This document shows positions 53,380-64,000 of a stretch of DNA of 64,000 nt, piece by piece. Positions within the stretch are counted from its first letter, which is position 1, and each line of letters starts with the position of its first letter. The notes beneath the pieces were generated by a model, which searched no databases, was not told where the DNA came from, and worked only from the letters and a program-made list of their open reading frames with translations. Source of the DNA: an uncultured Sphingomonadaceae bacterium (GTDB lineage Bacteria > Pseudomonadota > Alphaproteobacteria > Sphingomonadales > Sphingomonadaceae); assembly GCA_947493195.1 (NCBI GenBank), contig CANLQG010000003.1, positions 1 to 64,000 on the forward strand, in the 5' to 3' direction. The position numbers were made by a program, and so were the translations under genes.

Positions 53380-54298
53380 ATGGGCCGCCGCGCTGGCGAG
53401 CCTGTTGCTGGCCGCCTGCGTCGCCCCGCAGCCGCCGGTCCCTTCCGCCAGCATGGCCGTGCTCGATGCCGCCCGTGCCAGCGCGGACAGCGGCACGGCA
53501 TGGGCGCAGGGCTGCACCGACTGGGATGACTGGGACAAGCGGGCCCGCCCGTTCCACGTGTATGGAGATACCTACCACGTCGGCACCTGCGGCATATCCG
53601 CGATACTGGTTGCAGGACCGGACGGCCACGTGCTGATCGATAGCGGCACCCGCAATGGCGCGCGCGTGGTGCTGAGCAACATCCGCACGCTGGGCTTCCA
53701 GCCGGAAAACCTGCGTGCCGTGCTGACCAGCCACGAACATTTCGACCACGTCGGCGGCCTCTGGTGGCTGCACCAGAACAGCGGCGCGCGCATTCTTGCA
53801 TCCCCGCGGGCGCTGCCGGTGCTGGAGACCGGCATGGCCGCAGCGGACGATCCGCAATACGGCATGCACGAGCCGATGACCCCCCTGCCGGGCCGTGCCG
53901 TATCCGCGGTAACGCCGGGCCAGGCGGTGGCAATCGCCGGTCTGCGCTTCATGCCGATTGCCACCCCCGGCCACACGCCGGGCGCACTGACATGGCAGTG
54001 GGAAAGCTGCGAGGCGGGCGAGTGCAAGACCGTCGTCTACGCCGACAGTCTCTCCGCCGTCAGCGCCGATAATTACAGGTTTTCCGACCATCCCGAATAC
54101 GTGCAGGCCTATCGCGATGGATTGGCCCGGCTGGCCGCCCTGGACTGCGACATCCTGCTCACCCCGCACCCCTCGGCCAGCGGCATGCGTGACAAATTGC
54201 TGGCAAGCGACTGGCAAAGTGGCGCGAATTGCGCCAGTTATGCCGCCGACAGGGGGGCAAGGCTGGATGATCGGCTGGCCCGAGAGGGGACGCAATGA
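53369..54298 (+). CDS. subclass B3 metallo-beta-lactamase, lipoprotein
   Basis: 309 residues. The lipobox LLAAC17 predicts lipidation and attachment to a membrane. The zinc ligands of subclass B3 are all present: H122-E-H124-F-D126-H127, H202 in PGHTPGALTWQW and H267 in TPHPSASGM, and Ser227 replaces the Cys221 of class B1. B3 enzymes hydrolyse penicillins, cephalosporins and carbapenems; erythrobacterial members are known. ATG 53369 lies inside the SDR gene, 11 bp before its stop; the gene overlaps prmA by four bases. There is no nearby mobile element, so it looks resident. Confidence 0.9.
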   Translation: MCGKWAAALASLLLAACVAPQPPVPSASMAVLDAARASADSGTAWAQGCTDWDDWDKRARPFHVYGDTYHVGTCGISAILVAGPDGHVLIDSGTRNGARVVLSNIRTLGFQPENLRAVLTSHEHFDHVGGLWWLHQNSGARILASPRALPVLETGMAAADDPQYGMHEPMTPLPGRAVSAVTPGQAVAIAGLRFMPIATPGHTPGALTWQWESCEAGECKTVVYADSLSAVSADNYRFSDHPEYVQAYRDGLARLAALDCDILLTPHPSASGMRDKLLASDWQSGANCASYAADRGARLDDRLAREGTQ

Positions 54299-55200
54299 GC
54301 TGGAAGTTATCCGCCCTTGCTACGAAAGAGCGAGTCGAGGAAGCGCTGGACAGGCGCGAAGAAATCATCGGCTGGGACGAGAACATCGTGCTTACCGCCT
54401 ACGAGGTCGATCCCAAGTGTCCCGATGTGTGGCGGCTGGAGGCCTATACTCCCGGTGAGCCGAACGCTGCCGAGCGTGCCGCCCTGAACGAGCTGTTCGA
54501 CGAGCCCGTGCCGCCGATCCTGGCGGAGAAGCTGCCGGATACCGACTGGGTCAGCGAAAGCCAGAAGGGCGTCGATCCGATCCGCGCCGGTCGGTTCCGC
54601 GTACGCACGCCCGACCACAAGCCACTGGGCGACCCCTCACTGACCGAATTCGTGATTCCTGCCGCGCAGGCCTTCGGCACCGGTCAACACGAAACCACGG
54701 CGGGCTGCCTGGAAATGCTCGACATCATGAAGCGGCAGGGCCTCACGCCGCGAAGCGTGGCGGATATCGGCACCGGTACCGGCCTCCTCGCCTTTGCCGC
54801 CATGGACCTATGGCCGCTGGCCCACGCCGTTGCCAGCGATATCGATCCGGTGTGCGAGCCCGCGGTGATCGGCAACTGCGAGATGAACGACATCCCGCTG
54901 GGCACGGAGCGGGGCGAACTGGCCATGGTTATCGCCGATGGCATGGACGATCCCTCTCTGCAGGCGCGCGCGCCTTACGACCTGCTGATCGCGAACATCC
55001 TGGCCGGGCCGCTGATCGCGATGGCGCAGGATTTCGCGGAAGCCGTATCGCCGCGCGGCAGCGTGCTGCTGGCCGGGCTGCTGGAACGGCAGGAAAGAAC
55101 GGTGCGGGCTGCCTATCTCAAGGCCGGTTTTCGCGTGCACCGGCGCATCGTTAACGGCGACTGGAGCATCCTGTGGCTGCGGCGTCGGTTCCTGGGGTAA
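54295..55200 (+). CDS. prmA: ribosomal protein L11 methyltransferase
   Basis: 301 residues. The SAM motif VADIGTGTGLLAFAAMDL and the post-motif LLIANILAGPLIAMA are PrmA hallmarks, and FVIPAAQAFGTGQHETT is the substrate loop. The N-terminal domain recognises L11. ATG 54295 overlaps the lactamase stop (ATGA). Confidence 0.95.
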   Translation: MSWKLSALATKERVEEALDRREEIIGWDENIVLTAYEVDPKCPDVWRLEAYTPGEPNAAERAALNELFDEPVPPILAEKLPDTDWVSESQKGVDPIRAGRFRVRTPDHKPLGDPSLTEFVIPAAQAFGTGQHETTAGCLEMLDIMKRQGLTPRSVADIGTGTGLLAFAAMDLWPLAHAVASDIDPVCEPAVIGNCEMNDIPLGTERGELAMVIADGMDDPSLQARAPYDLLIANILAGPLIAMAQDFAEAVSPRGSVLLAGLLERQERTVRAAYLKAGFRVHRRIVNGDWSILWLRRRFLG

Positions 55201-55916
55201 CGCAAACGCCATTGGCGCGCCGCCTGCTGCGCGCGGGGCTGGCGATCCTGGCCGTGCTGGTTGCACTGGCCGTCGGCTATCCGCTGGCGGCATGGATCGG
55301 CAGTTCGATCCCCGGTCACGAAACGGTCGCGGCGACGGTTGAAGCGTCGGAAACGGTCGAGATCATGGTGGAGACCAACGGCACGCACACGGGCATCATC
55401 GTGCCTGTCGTCACCGCGACGAAGGACTGGCGCGAGAGTTTCCCCAGCGCTGCACGGCGCGATGCCTACGGTCGATACCCGACACACCTTTCTCTCGGCT
55501 GGGGTGAGCGCGAGGTCTTCCTGAACGTACCGACCTGGGGCGACCTGGAAGCCAGCACAGCGCTGCGCATTGCCACGGTGGGCGGCGATGCGCTGATGCG
55601 GGTGAGCCATTACGTGCGCCCCGCCCCCAGCCCGAACCATCGCCCGATTACCATCAGCCGTGCGCAGTACGCGCGACTGGTCGCCGCCATTGAACGCGCG
55701 CTGCCCGAAGTTGCCGAGGGACTGGACCGCCCGGTCCTGTCCGGCACTTTCGCCGATGATGCATATTACGAGGCGAGCGGCAGCTATTCACTGGCCAACA
55801 CCTGCAACACCTGGGTCGGCAACACGCTGGCCGAAGCGGGCATCGAGATGGGACTGTGGACCCCGTTTGCCGGCGGGGTGATGAAATGGATACCGGAGCC
55901 TGCCCCGCCCGCTTAA
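55173..55916 (+). CDS. TIGR02117/DUF2459 family protein
   Basis: 247 residues. The N-terminal membrane anchor (about 19-40) is followed by VETNGTHTGIIVPVV and LSLGWGEREVFLNVPTW, typical of DUF2459 proteins, and ANTCNTWVGNTLAEAG contains the Cys-Asn-Thr motif. Its role is not known; it is found in many gram-negatives. The GTG start lies 28 bp inside prmA. It closes the operon, followed by 140 bp before the next gene. Confidence 0.8.
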   Translation: MAAASVPGVTQTPLARRLLRAGLAILAVLVALAVGYPLAAWIGSSIPGHETVAATVEASETVEIMVETNGTHTGIIVPVVTATKDWRESFPSAARRDAYGRYPTHLSLGWGEREVFLNVPTWGDLEASTALRIATVGGDALMRVSHYVRPAPSPNHRPITISRAQYARLVAAIERALPEVAEGLDRPVLSGTFADDAYYEASGSYSLANTCNTWVGNTLAEAGIEMGLWTPFAGGVMKWIPEPAPPA

Positions 55917-56056
55917 AGCCGCCCGATTATGGTAAAAACTGAGAGTTAATACCGGGGTAACACCTGAGCAAACTTGCATTGCCGCAGTGCAACATGTCCT
56001 GTATGGTTTAATTTGCGATACAGAGCACGAAACGGGGCATGAAACGGGGCAGTTGC

Positions 56057-56392
56057 ATGGGCGAACGCGGTGCCGAGCGGCATGATATCTCCATCATGGG
56101 CACGCTGCGCACCGGAACCGGCAAGCGCGAGGTGACGATTGTCGACCTGTCGGAAAACGGCTGCCGGATCCTGGATCGCATAGGCTTTCTCTCGCCCGAC
56201 CTGGCGGTTACCATCAAGATCGGCCCCGTCGGACCGATAGATGCGACGGTGCGCTGGCAGGACCGGCCCTATGCCGGCATCCGCTTCGACAACCCGCTAT
56301 ATCCCGCAGTGCTGGATCATATCCGCGCCCATTTCGATCTGCGCGAACTGGGAAAGGGTAACATCGACAATCCAGGCAGGTCGCCTGTCTGA
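56057..56392 (+). CDS. PilZ-domain protein
   Basis: 111 residues. ERGAERHDIS (basic c-di-GMP loop) and VDLSENGCRI (DxSxxG) define the PilZ barrel, followed by AGIRFDNPLYPAVLDHI. ATG 56057 is preferred because GGGG stands 7 nt before it; ATG 56039 is possible. A 12-bp near-duplicate (GAAACGGGGCAT/GAAACGGGGCAG) spans the start. Stand-alone PilZ proteins often tune motility or polysaccharide. Confidence 0.8.
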   Translation: MGERGAERHDISIMGTLRTGTGKREVTIVDLSENGCRILDRIGFLSPDLAVTIKIGPVGPIDATVRWQDRPYAGIRFDNPLYPAVLDHIRAHFDLRELGKGNIDNPGRSPV

Positions 56393-56439
56393 CTTAACGC
56401 CTGCCGGGCAGGAACCTCCCCGCCCCGCCGGCCATTACC

Positions 56440-56463
56440 CTTGCATCCTCCCTACGATGCAAG
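56440..56463. promoter_or_regulatory. palindrome before an SDR gene
   Basis: CTTGCATC and GATGCAAG are perfect 8-bp arms around an 8-bp spacer, ending 10 bp before the SDR start. It could be a TetR/LysR-type operator or an mRNA hairpin close to the ribosome-binding site. No T-run follows. Confidence 0.45.
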
Positions 56464-56473
56464 AGACGTTTCC

Positions 56474-57145
56474 ATGACGAAGACCCTGCTCATCACCGGC
56501 GCCTCCAGCGGGATCGGCGAGGCCACCGCCCACGCCGCCGCCGCGAATGGCTGGAACGTGGCGCTGCTGGCCCGTTCCGAAGACAAGCTGAACACGCTTG
56601 CAGGAGAAATCGGCGATGCCGCGCTGGCACTGCCGTGCGACGTCACCGATCGCGACGCGCTGAACGCGGCTATGGCGAAGGCGGTCGATCATTTCGGCGG
56701 GCTGGACGCGGTTTTCGCCAATGCCGGCATGGGCGTGGATAACCCTGGTGTGGAGAAAGGCGATCCGGAAGAGTGGCACGACATGATCCACCTTAACATC
56801 CTCGCCGTGCTCTACACCGCTCACGCTGCCATTCCGCACCTCCGCAAGACCAGGGGCACGTTCGTCGTCACCGGCTCCAAGGCCGGGCGCGATCACATGA
56901 AAGGCTCCATCTACAGCGCTACCAAGTGGTTCGTGCAGGGCTTCGCCGGCAACCTGGCGGAGGAGATGCGCGAATGGGGCGGTCGCTGCACCGTCATCAC
57001 GCCGGGCATGGTGGATACGGCCTTCTTCGACGAGGCCAAGCCCACCAAGTTGCAACCGCGCGACATTGCCGATGCCGTCGTCTTCGCCCTAGGACAGCGC
57101 GACACGTCTTGCGTGCGCGAAATCCACCTGATGCCGAACGACTAG
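56474..57145 (+). CDS. SDR-family oxidoreductase (YdfG-like)
   Basis: 223 residues. It has ITGASSGIG, ARSEDKL, ANAGMG (NAG), VVTGSKAG (catalytic Ser in SK) and YSATKWFVQGF (YxxxK). It resembles the NADP serine/3-hydroxy acid dehydrogenase-like group; substrate unknown. It converges on ligA with one base between them. Confidence 0.85.
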   Translation: MTKTLLITGASSGIGEATAHAAAANGWNVALLARSEDKLNTLAGEIGDAALALPCDVTDRDALNAAMAKAVDHFGGLDAVFANAGMGVDNPGVEKGDPEEWHDMIHLNILAVLYTAHAAIPHLRKTRGTFVVTGSKAGRDHMKGSIYSATKWFVQGFAGNLAEEMREWGGRCTVITPGMVDTAFFDEAKPTKLQPRDIADAVVFALGQRDTSCVREIHLMPND

Positions 57146-57146
57146 G

Positions 57147-59716
<2,570 letters not shown>

Positions 59717-59783
59717 GACGCCTCATCCGCCGACTGGCCTGTGTTTTCAAGCCCTCAACGCGCTTTGGAGGAACGAGGTTCGA

Positions 59784-60125
59784 TCAGGCGATGCGGCTTG
59801 TATCGCGCGGAAGTGCCCGGTTAATGAACTGTTCCTGCTGCGCAGGCGTCATCGAAGCAGTTACCGTACCGCTTTCGTAACCCCGAAGGATGGTCCGCAC
59901 CCCGTGCGACAGCTTTATCCGCTGCTGCGGTGTCATATTGGGTACGTGCCGGGCGATGATCTTTTCGACCTCGCCACCCATGCTGGAGTTTATTGCGCCA
60001 GTCTTGTTCTTGAACACATCGTTAAGATCCTTCTCGGCCCGGTCGAAGATGATCTTTTCCAATTGTCCACCGAAAATCTTGTAGACGACAAGAAACGCAA
60101 GAAGTCCGATCAATATAGCTGGCAT
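59784..60125 (-). CDS. small membrane-anchored protein of unknown function
   Basis: 113 residues with one N-terminal membrane segment (about 3-17), then a helical soluble domain (KIIFDRAEKDLNDVF, MTPQQRIKLSHGVRTILRGYE, MTPAQQEQFINRAL). I recognise no family. It lies between recN and the lipoprotein gene on the same strand. It may be cytoplasmic-facing and regulatory. Confidence 0.6.
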   Translation of the reverse strand: MPAILIGLLAFLVVYKIFGGQLEKIIFDRAEKDLNDVFKNKTGAINSSMGGEVEKIIARHVPNMTPQQRIKLSHGVRTILRGYESGTVTASMTPAQQEQFINRALPRDTSRIA

Positions 60126-60197
60126 GGCACCACTCCCTGAAAGACCATCAGATTACTCTCCCAGTTATAAACGTCCAGAGTGATATTTCTTGTTGTT

Positions 60198-61877
60198 CTA
60201 CGCGCCCTGCAGCAACCTGTCCGCCTGCGCCCGCGCCTCGTCGGTGACTTCCGCGCCCGACAGCATGCGGGCGATCTCTTCCTGCCGCGCCTTTTCGTCC
60301 AGCAGCGCGACCGAGGTCTTCGTTGCCGTGCCCTCGTTCGACTTGGCGATCATGTAGTGCGTGCGCCCGCGCGCGGCGACCTGGGGTGAGTGCGTGACGG
60401 CCAGCAACTGCCCGCCCTCGCCCTTGCCGCTATTGGCAAGGCGCGCCAGCCTTTCGCCGATGGCAGATGCCACCGCGCCGCCCACGCCGCGGTCTATCTC
60501 GTCGAAGATCACCGTCGCCGCGCCGCCCTGCTCCGCCAGTGCCACTTTCAGTGCAAGGATGAAGCGGGAAAGTTCGCCGCCGGATGCGATCTTGCCCAGC
60601 GGGGCAAAGTCCGCGCCGGGATTGGTGGCAATCAGGAACTCGACCGAGTCCATGCCGTGCGCGCTCCACTTCTCCTCGGGCTGCTCGGCAACGGCGGTCT
60701 TGAAGCGGGCGGAATCGAGCTTCAGCGGTGCCAGTTCTGCGGCAACGGCCTCGTCCAGTTGCATCGCGGCGCCCACGCGGGTGCCGTGGAGCGCTTCTGC
60801 CCGTCCGCGATATATCTCGTGCGCGGTGCGTTCGGCCTGTTCGAGGTCGGCAAGGTCCGCATCGCCCTGTTCGATAGCATCCAGCTTGCTGCGCAGGCTG
60901 CGCATTACCTCGGGCAGATCGTCCACCTGGCAGTTGTGCTTCCGGGCGAGTGCGCGCAGTTCGAACAGGCGCTGCTCGATACGGTCAAGTTCCAGCGGGT
61001 CGTGCTGCAAAGCTTCGCCTGCCGACTGCAATTTCTCTTCCGCCTCTCCCGCCTCGATCACGGCGCGGTCAAGCGCGGCCAGCGCCTCTGCCAGCAGGGG
61101 ATGTTCGGGCGCGATCCGGTCAAGCTTGCGCGCCGCGACACGCAAGGCGGCGAGCGGGGAATCGGATCCGTCCCAGACCGTGCGCAGGTCTTCCAGGTCG
61201 CCCGCCAGCTTTTCGCCCTTCTGCATGTCGGTGCGCGAATTGGCGAGCGTCTCCTCCTCCCCCTCCTGCGGTTCGATATTGGTGAGTTCGGAAAGGTGCG
61301 CCAGCAACAGGTCCTGGTCGGCCCTTGCCTGTTCGATCGCCTCCCGCTCGGCAGCCAGCTTGCTACGCGCCTTGCGCCAGTCTTCCCATGCGGCGGCCAC
61401 TCCCGCCACGTCAGCGTCGGCATAGCGATCCAGCAGCATGCGGTGGCCGCGCGGGTTCACCAGGCCGCGGTCGTCGTGCTGGCCGTGCAGTTCCACCAGC
61501 GCGCCCGCCAGCGTGCGCAGCAGGGCCACGCCTACAGGCTGGTCGTTGACGAAGGCCTTGGACCCGCCATCGGCCTTAAGCCGGCGGCGGATGATCAGCG
61601 GCTCGCCCGGTTCGATCTCCACTTCCGCTTCCTCCAGCGCCGCTTGCAGGAGCGCCGGCAGCGTATCGAATTCGAATGTCGCGGTAACGCTTGCCTGGTC
61701 CTCTCCCGCGCGAACCAGCGCGGTGTCGGCACGGTTGCCCAGCACCAGGCCCAGCGCATCCAGCAGGATGGACTTGCCCGCCCCGGTTTCGCCCGTCAGC
61801 ACGCCAAGCCCCGGCCCGAACGACAGGTCGAGCGCGTCGATCAGGACGATGTTCCGGATAGAAAGCGCGGTGAGCAT
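60198..61877 (-). CDS. recN: DNA repair protein RecN
   Basis: 559 residues of the SMC-like RecN family. The Walker A GETGAGKS (about 29-36) and the C-terminal signature/Walker B region (SGGELSRFILALKVAL, ATVIFDEIDRGVGG) flank long coiled coils (about 150-370). It acts in recombinational repair of double-strand breaks. It starts 146 bp from a divergent PilZ gene. Confidence 0.95.
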   Translation of the reverse strand: MLTALSIRNIVLIDALDLSFGPGLGVLTGETGAGKSILLDALGLVLGNRADTALVRAGEDQASVTATFEFDTLPALLQAALEEAEVEIEPGEPLIIRRRLKADGGSKAFVNDQPVGVALLRTLAGALVELHGQHDDRGLVNPRGHRMLLDRYADADVAGVAAAWEDWRKARSKLAAEREAIEQARADQDLLLAHLSELTNIEPQEGEEETLANSRTDMQKGEKLAGDLEDLRTVWDGSDSPLAALRVAARKLDRIAPEHPLLAEALAALDRAVIEAGEAEEKLQSAGEALQHDPLELDRIEQRLFELRALARKHNCQVDDLPEVMRSLRSKLDAIEQGDADLADLEQAERTAHEIYRGRAEALHGTRVGAAMQLDEAVAAELAPLKLDSARFKTAVAEQPEEKWSAHGMDSVEFLIATNPGADFAPLGKIASGGELSRFILALKVALAEQGGAATVIFDEIDRGVGGAVASAIGERLARLANSGKGEGGQLLAVTHSPQVAARGRTHYMIAKSNEGTATKTSVALLDEKARQEEIARMLSGAEVTDEARAQADRLLQGA

Positions 61878-62023
61878 AGGCCGTCAGGCTTTACGGCCAC
61901 GCCAGCATCAGCGCAACGACCGGGGCACCCCAAAAGGGTGGACGGCGACGATTTCTTAACCAGTTCCGGTCACATTGACTTGGTAATTCAAGAGCCTTGG
62001 CAATTCAGGAGGGGGCGACACGG

Positions 62024-62359
62024 ATGTCCGTGCTCACGATCAGGGCATACAGGCGTTACGCCACCCGGCTGCCGGTCAAGTTGCGGCGAGACGGACACAA
62101 CGCCGCATCCGGTCTGCTGATCGAATTATCGCAGCAAGGCGCGCGCATCAGCAACCTGGGGTGCGGAACCTACGAAGTGGGTGACAGCGTAACGATCGTC
62201 ACCAGCACTGATCTGGAAATCGAAGGCACGATCCGCTGGGCGCACGACGGGCTCGCCGGTGTACGCCTCTGCTGTCCGTTGCACCTGCCGGAAATGCGCG
62301 AACTGCTGGAACTCAATCGCTGCGAACAGGGCGATATGGACCGCCGCTACGGCACCTGA
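62024..62359 (+). CDS. PilZ-domain protein
   Basis: 111 residues. RAYRRYATRLPVKLRR (RxxxR loop) and LIELSQQGARISNLG (D/N-x-S-x-x-G-like, with ELSQQG) mark a PilZ domain, followed by GTIRWAHDGLAGVRL. ATG 62024 follows AGGAGGGGG at a 9-nt spacing, a strong site. It is the third stand-alone PilZ protein in the window, convergent with bamD. Confidence 0.83.
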   Translation: MSVLTIRAYRRYATRLPVKLRRDGHNAASGLLIELSQQGARISNLGCGTYEVGDSVTIVTSTDLEIEGTIRWAHDGLAGVRLCCPLHLPEMRELLELNRCEQGDMDRRYGT

Positions 62360-62371
62360 AAGGCGTGCCGA

Positions 62372-63166
62372 TCAGCCGCCGACGCGCGCGGGCGCGTGCT
62401 GCTGCATCAGCTCGAACGCCTTTTCATACCACTCGTTACCGGGATAGTTGGTCCCCAGCACCGCGGAATACCGCTGCGCCTCTTCGGGAATGCCCAGCGC
62501 CAGGCTGGATTCGGTTAGGCGGTACAGCGCCTCGGGCGTGTGGCTGGTGGTCTGGTAATCTTCCACCACGTTCTGGAAACGCAGCTGCGATGCCAGCCAC
62601 TGGCCGGTGCGCTGGTAGAACCGGCCGATTTCCATTTCCTTGCCCGCAAGGTGATCGTTCAGCAGGTCGATTTTCAGGCGTGCATCGTCGGCATAGGCGC
62701 TTTCGGGAAAGCGGCGGACGATTTCGTTCATCGCCTGCAGCGCGCGTTCGGTAATCGCCTGGTCGCGCTCGATGTCGCTGATCTGCTCGTAATAGCTCAT
62801 GGCGATCAGATAATAGGCATAGGGCGCATCGCGGTTGCCGGGGTGGATCGACAGGAAGCGCGAGGCCGACTGGATGGCCTTGGTATAATCGCGCGCCGCG
62901 TAATAGGAAAACGCGCTCATCAGCTGCGCCCGGCGGGCCCATGGCGAATAGGGGTGCTGGCGCTCCACCTCGTCGAACAGGCCGGCGGCCAGTTTCAGAT
63001 CACCGCGCTCAAGCCGGGACCGGGCCGCGGTGTAGAGCGATTCGACGTCGCGCGCGACATAGGCAAGGTCGGTCGCGCCCGTATCCGGGCCGCCGCCGCA
63101 GCCGGTCAGCATCGTTGCACAGGCGGCGCCCAGCAGCGCGCTACGGATGGAAAGCTTCACAGTCAT
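62372..63166 (-). CDS. bamD: outer membrane assembly lipoprotein BamD
   Basis: 264 residues. The lipobox LTGC23 predicts an outer-membrane lipoprotein. TPR-like repeats run from YTAARSRLERGDLKLAAGLF onward (about 43-240), the BamD (YfiO) fold that bridges BamA and BamCE in outer-membrane protein assembly. ATG 63166 starts the signal peptide; the frame is open far upstream without conservation. Confidence 0.95.
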   Translation of the reverse strand: MTVKLSIRSALLGAACATMLTGCGGGPDTGATDLAYVARDVESLYTAARSRLERGDLKLAAGLFDEVERQHPYSPWARRAQLMSAFSYYAARDYTKAIQSASRFLSIHPGNRDAPYAYYLIAMSYYEQISDIERDQAITERALQAMNEIVRRFPESAYADDARLKIDLLNDHLAGKEMEIGRFYQRTGQWLASQLRFQNVVEDYQTTSHTPEALYRLTESSLALGIPEEAQRYSAVLGTNYPGNEWYEKAFELMQQHAPARVGG

Positions 63167-63500
63167 GGCTCGCCTATAACTAGCCTCGCGCTGAACGCCA
63201 AGTGAAGTGCGCAAGGCTTTACCGCTTTCTCTTCGCCCCCCGCTTCGAACGGGAGCACCTTTGCAATGCTTGCTGAGCGTCACTTCGGCACGAAGCATTG
63301 TTGCACGCGAAAGGAAATCGACGTTCGTCGGTTGCAGTCGCGCAGTTGTCCGGATCGATGGGATTCCGTCGATTCCAGCCTCGTTCCGGTCGAGCATCGC
63401 ATGAAGTGCGCCGCTCCTTTGCCTATCTCACAATCACCGCTCCGGCCCATCCCCCCAACGAAAAGCGGGCCGGAGCATCAGAGGAAAGAGGAGGAAGACC
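63167..63500. other. 334-bp intergenic region between bamD and urcA
   Basis: It holds the divergent promoters of bamD (minus) and urcA (plus). I see no gene. The last 62 bases contain a strong inverted repeat (63439-63476) and the Shine-Dalgarno GAGGAAG of urcA. No clear -35/-10 pair can be assigned by eye. Confidence 0.5.
63439..63476 (+). promoter_or_regulatory. 10-bp perfect inverted repeat in the urcA leader
   Basis: GCTCCGGCCC and GGGCCGGAGC are perfect 10-bp arms around an 18-nt loop, 24 bp before the urcA ATG and just before its ribosome-binding site. It would form a stable mRNA hairpin; it could protect the transcript or regulate initiation. There is no T-run, so it is not a typical terminator. 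Confidence 0.6.
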
Positions 63501-63812
63501 ATGAAGACCATTTCCATCAAGACCGGCCTGGCCGCCGCTCTCGCCGCCAGTGCCATGCTGGCCGCACCCGTCAGCGCCGCCGAAGGCGAGTCGGTTGCGG
63601 TGCGCTACGCCGATCTCGACCTTTCCACCCAGGAAGGGCAGTCCGCTCTCGAACGCCGGCTCAACCACGCGGCAGAGCAGGTTTGCGGCATCGACCGCCG
63701 CACCTCGGGAATGGCCCTGCCGAGCATGGAAGCACGCCGCTGCTACCGCGAGACAGTAAAGAATTTCGAGCGCGAGATCGCCATCCGCGCCGAAGCGCAG
63801 CAGCGCGGCTGA
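63501..63812 (+). CDS. UrcA-family secreted protein
   Basis: 103 residues. MKTISIKTGLAAALAASAMLAAPVSA is a signal peptide. VRYADLDLSTQEGQSALERRLNHAAEQVCG is the UrcA signature, with two cysteines (EQVCG and RRCY) that probably pair. UrcA proteins are common in sphingomonads and Caulobacter relatives; function is unknown. AGGAGGAAG precedes the ATG, and a terminator follows 113 bp after the stop. Confidence 0.88.
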   Translation: MKTISIKTGLAAALAASAMLAAPVSAAEGESVAVRYADLDLSTQEGQSALERRLNHAAEQVCGIDRRTSGMALPSMEARRCYRETVKNFEREIAIRAEAQQRG

Positions 63813-63925
63813 GACTTCTGACGAACGATACCGGGCTTTCACTCTCTCGCAGGGTAAGATGCGCGACAGACATGGCCTGCCGGTTGCAACAGCCAACCGG
63901 TGCAGATGACAGGGTATCGATCTGA

Positions 63926-63970
63926 CCCGCCGTCCGGACCTTCAGGGAGGCCGCACGGCGGGTCTTCTTT
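63926..63970 (+). terminator. rho-independent terminator downstream of urcA
   Basis: CCCGCCGT and ACGGCGGG form a perfect 8-bp stem (63926-63933 and 63955-63962) around a 21-nt loop, followed by the T-rich TCTTCTTTT. It is the best intrinsic terminator seen in the window and would end the urcA transcript. Confidence 0.8.
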
Positions 63971-64000
63971 TGGCCGGATCCAGCGCGCCGGGGGCTGGCC

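Overview
This 64-kb window is a GC-rich chromosomal segment of an alphaproteobacterium, most likely order Sphingomonadales, family Erythrobacteraceae (marine Erythrobacter or Altererythrobacter type). Pointers are a UrcA-family protein, several stand-alone PilZ proteins, a DUF2842 gene beside a 5-FTHF cyclo-ligase, a KorAB 2-oxoacid:ferredoxin oxidoreductase, a chromosomal B3 metallo-beta-lactamase lipoprotein and densely packed operons with ATGA or TGATG overlaps. This is inferred from gene content; no marker rRNA is present.

Layout. 1-6990: tandem 36-bp repeats, folate cyclo-ligase, DUF2842 protein, an Fpg/Nei-type glycosylase, tRNA-Asp(GTC), the branched-chain 2-oxoacid dehydrogenase operon (E1alpha-E1beta-E2), thyA and tRNA-Pro(CGG). 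About 6968-18219: an 11.2-kb genomic island inserted at the 3' end of tRNA-Pro, bounded by a 24-bp direct repeat, with a decayed integrase at its left end. 18395-31987: purF, SDR and PilZ genes, wecC/wecB, a serine hydrolase, a cyclopropane-synthase-like methyltransferase, photolyase, a YdjM-like protein and exopolysaccharide genes. 32103-43797: korA/korB, rppH, an RsmB-type methyltransferase, guaB, a 3-hydroxybutyrate dehydrogenase-like SDR, a zinc metallopeptidase and a BlaI/BlaR1-type regulatory pair. 44002-64000: a FMN hydroxy-acid dehydrogenase, a ClpP-like protein, creD, a cyclophilin, an M20 peptidase, sdhCDA (no sdhB beside them), a B3 metallo-beta-lactamase, prmA, ligA, recN, bamD and urcA.

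The standout region is the island. A minus-strand run of eight genes encodes a lasso-peptide system: B2 leader peptidase, Asn-synthetase-like lasso cyclase, PqqD-type recognition element, a 46-residue precursor, and an HprK-like peptide kinase. The last three genes are joined by stop/start overlaps to the kinase and are not standard lasso genes: a divergent cytochrome P450, a 678-residue protein with a terpene-cyclase-type C-terminal toroid (DADS motif, QW-like repeats), and a Nif11-domain protein. Two further island genes, a nucleotidyltransferase and a geranylgeranyl-reductase-like flavoprotein with a PCGG motif, complete the set. The predicted core, GSGGFDDGDGPFYSS, ends in Ser-Ser, which fits the kinase. 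No transporter or isopeptidase gene is present. The organisation suggests a phosphorylated lasso peptide carrying, or made together with, an oxidised or terpenoid modification; this is inference from gene order and motifs.

A second theme is beta-lactam or cell-envelope sensing: BlaI/BlaR1, CreD, a class-C-like serine hydrolase and the B3 enzyme. The BlaI promoter carries two cop-box-like palindromes 21 bp apart, and a near-identical palindrome precedes the branched-chain dehydrogenase operon.
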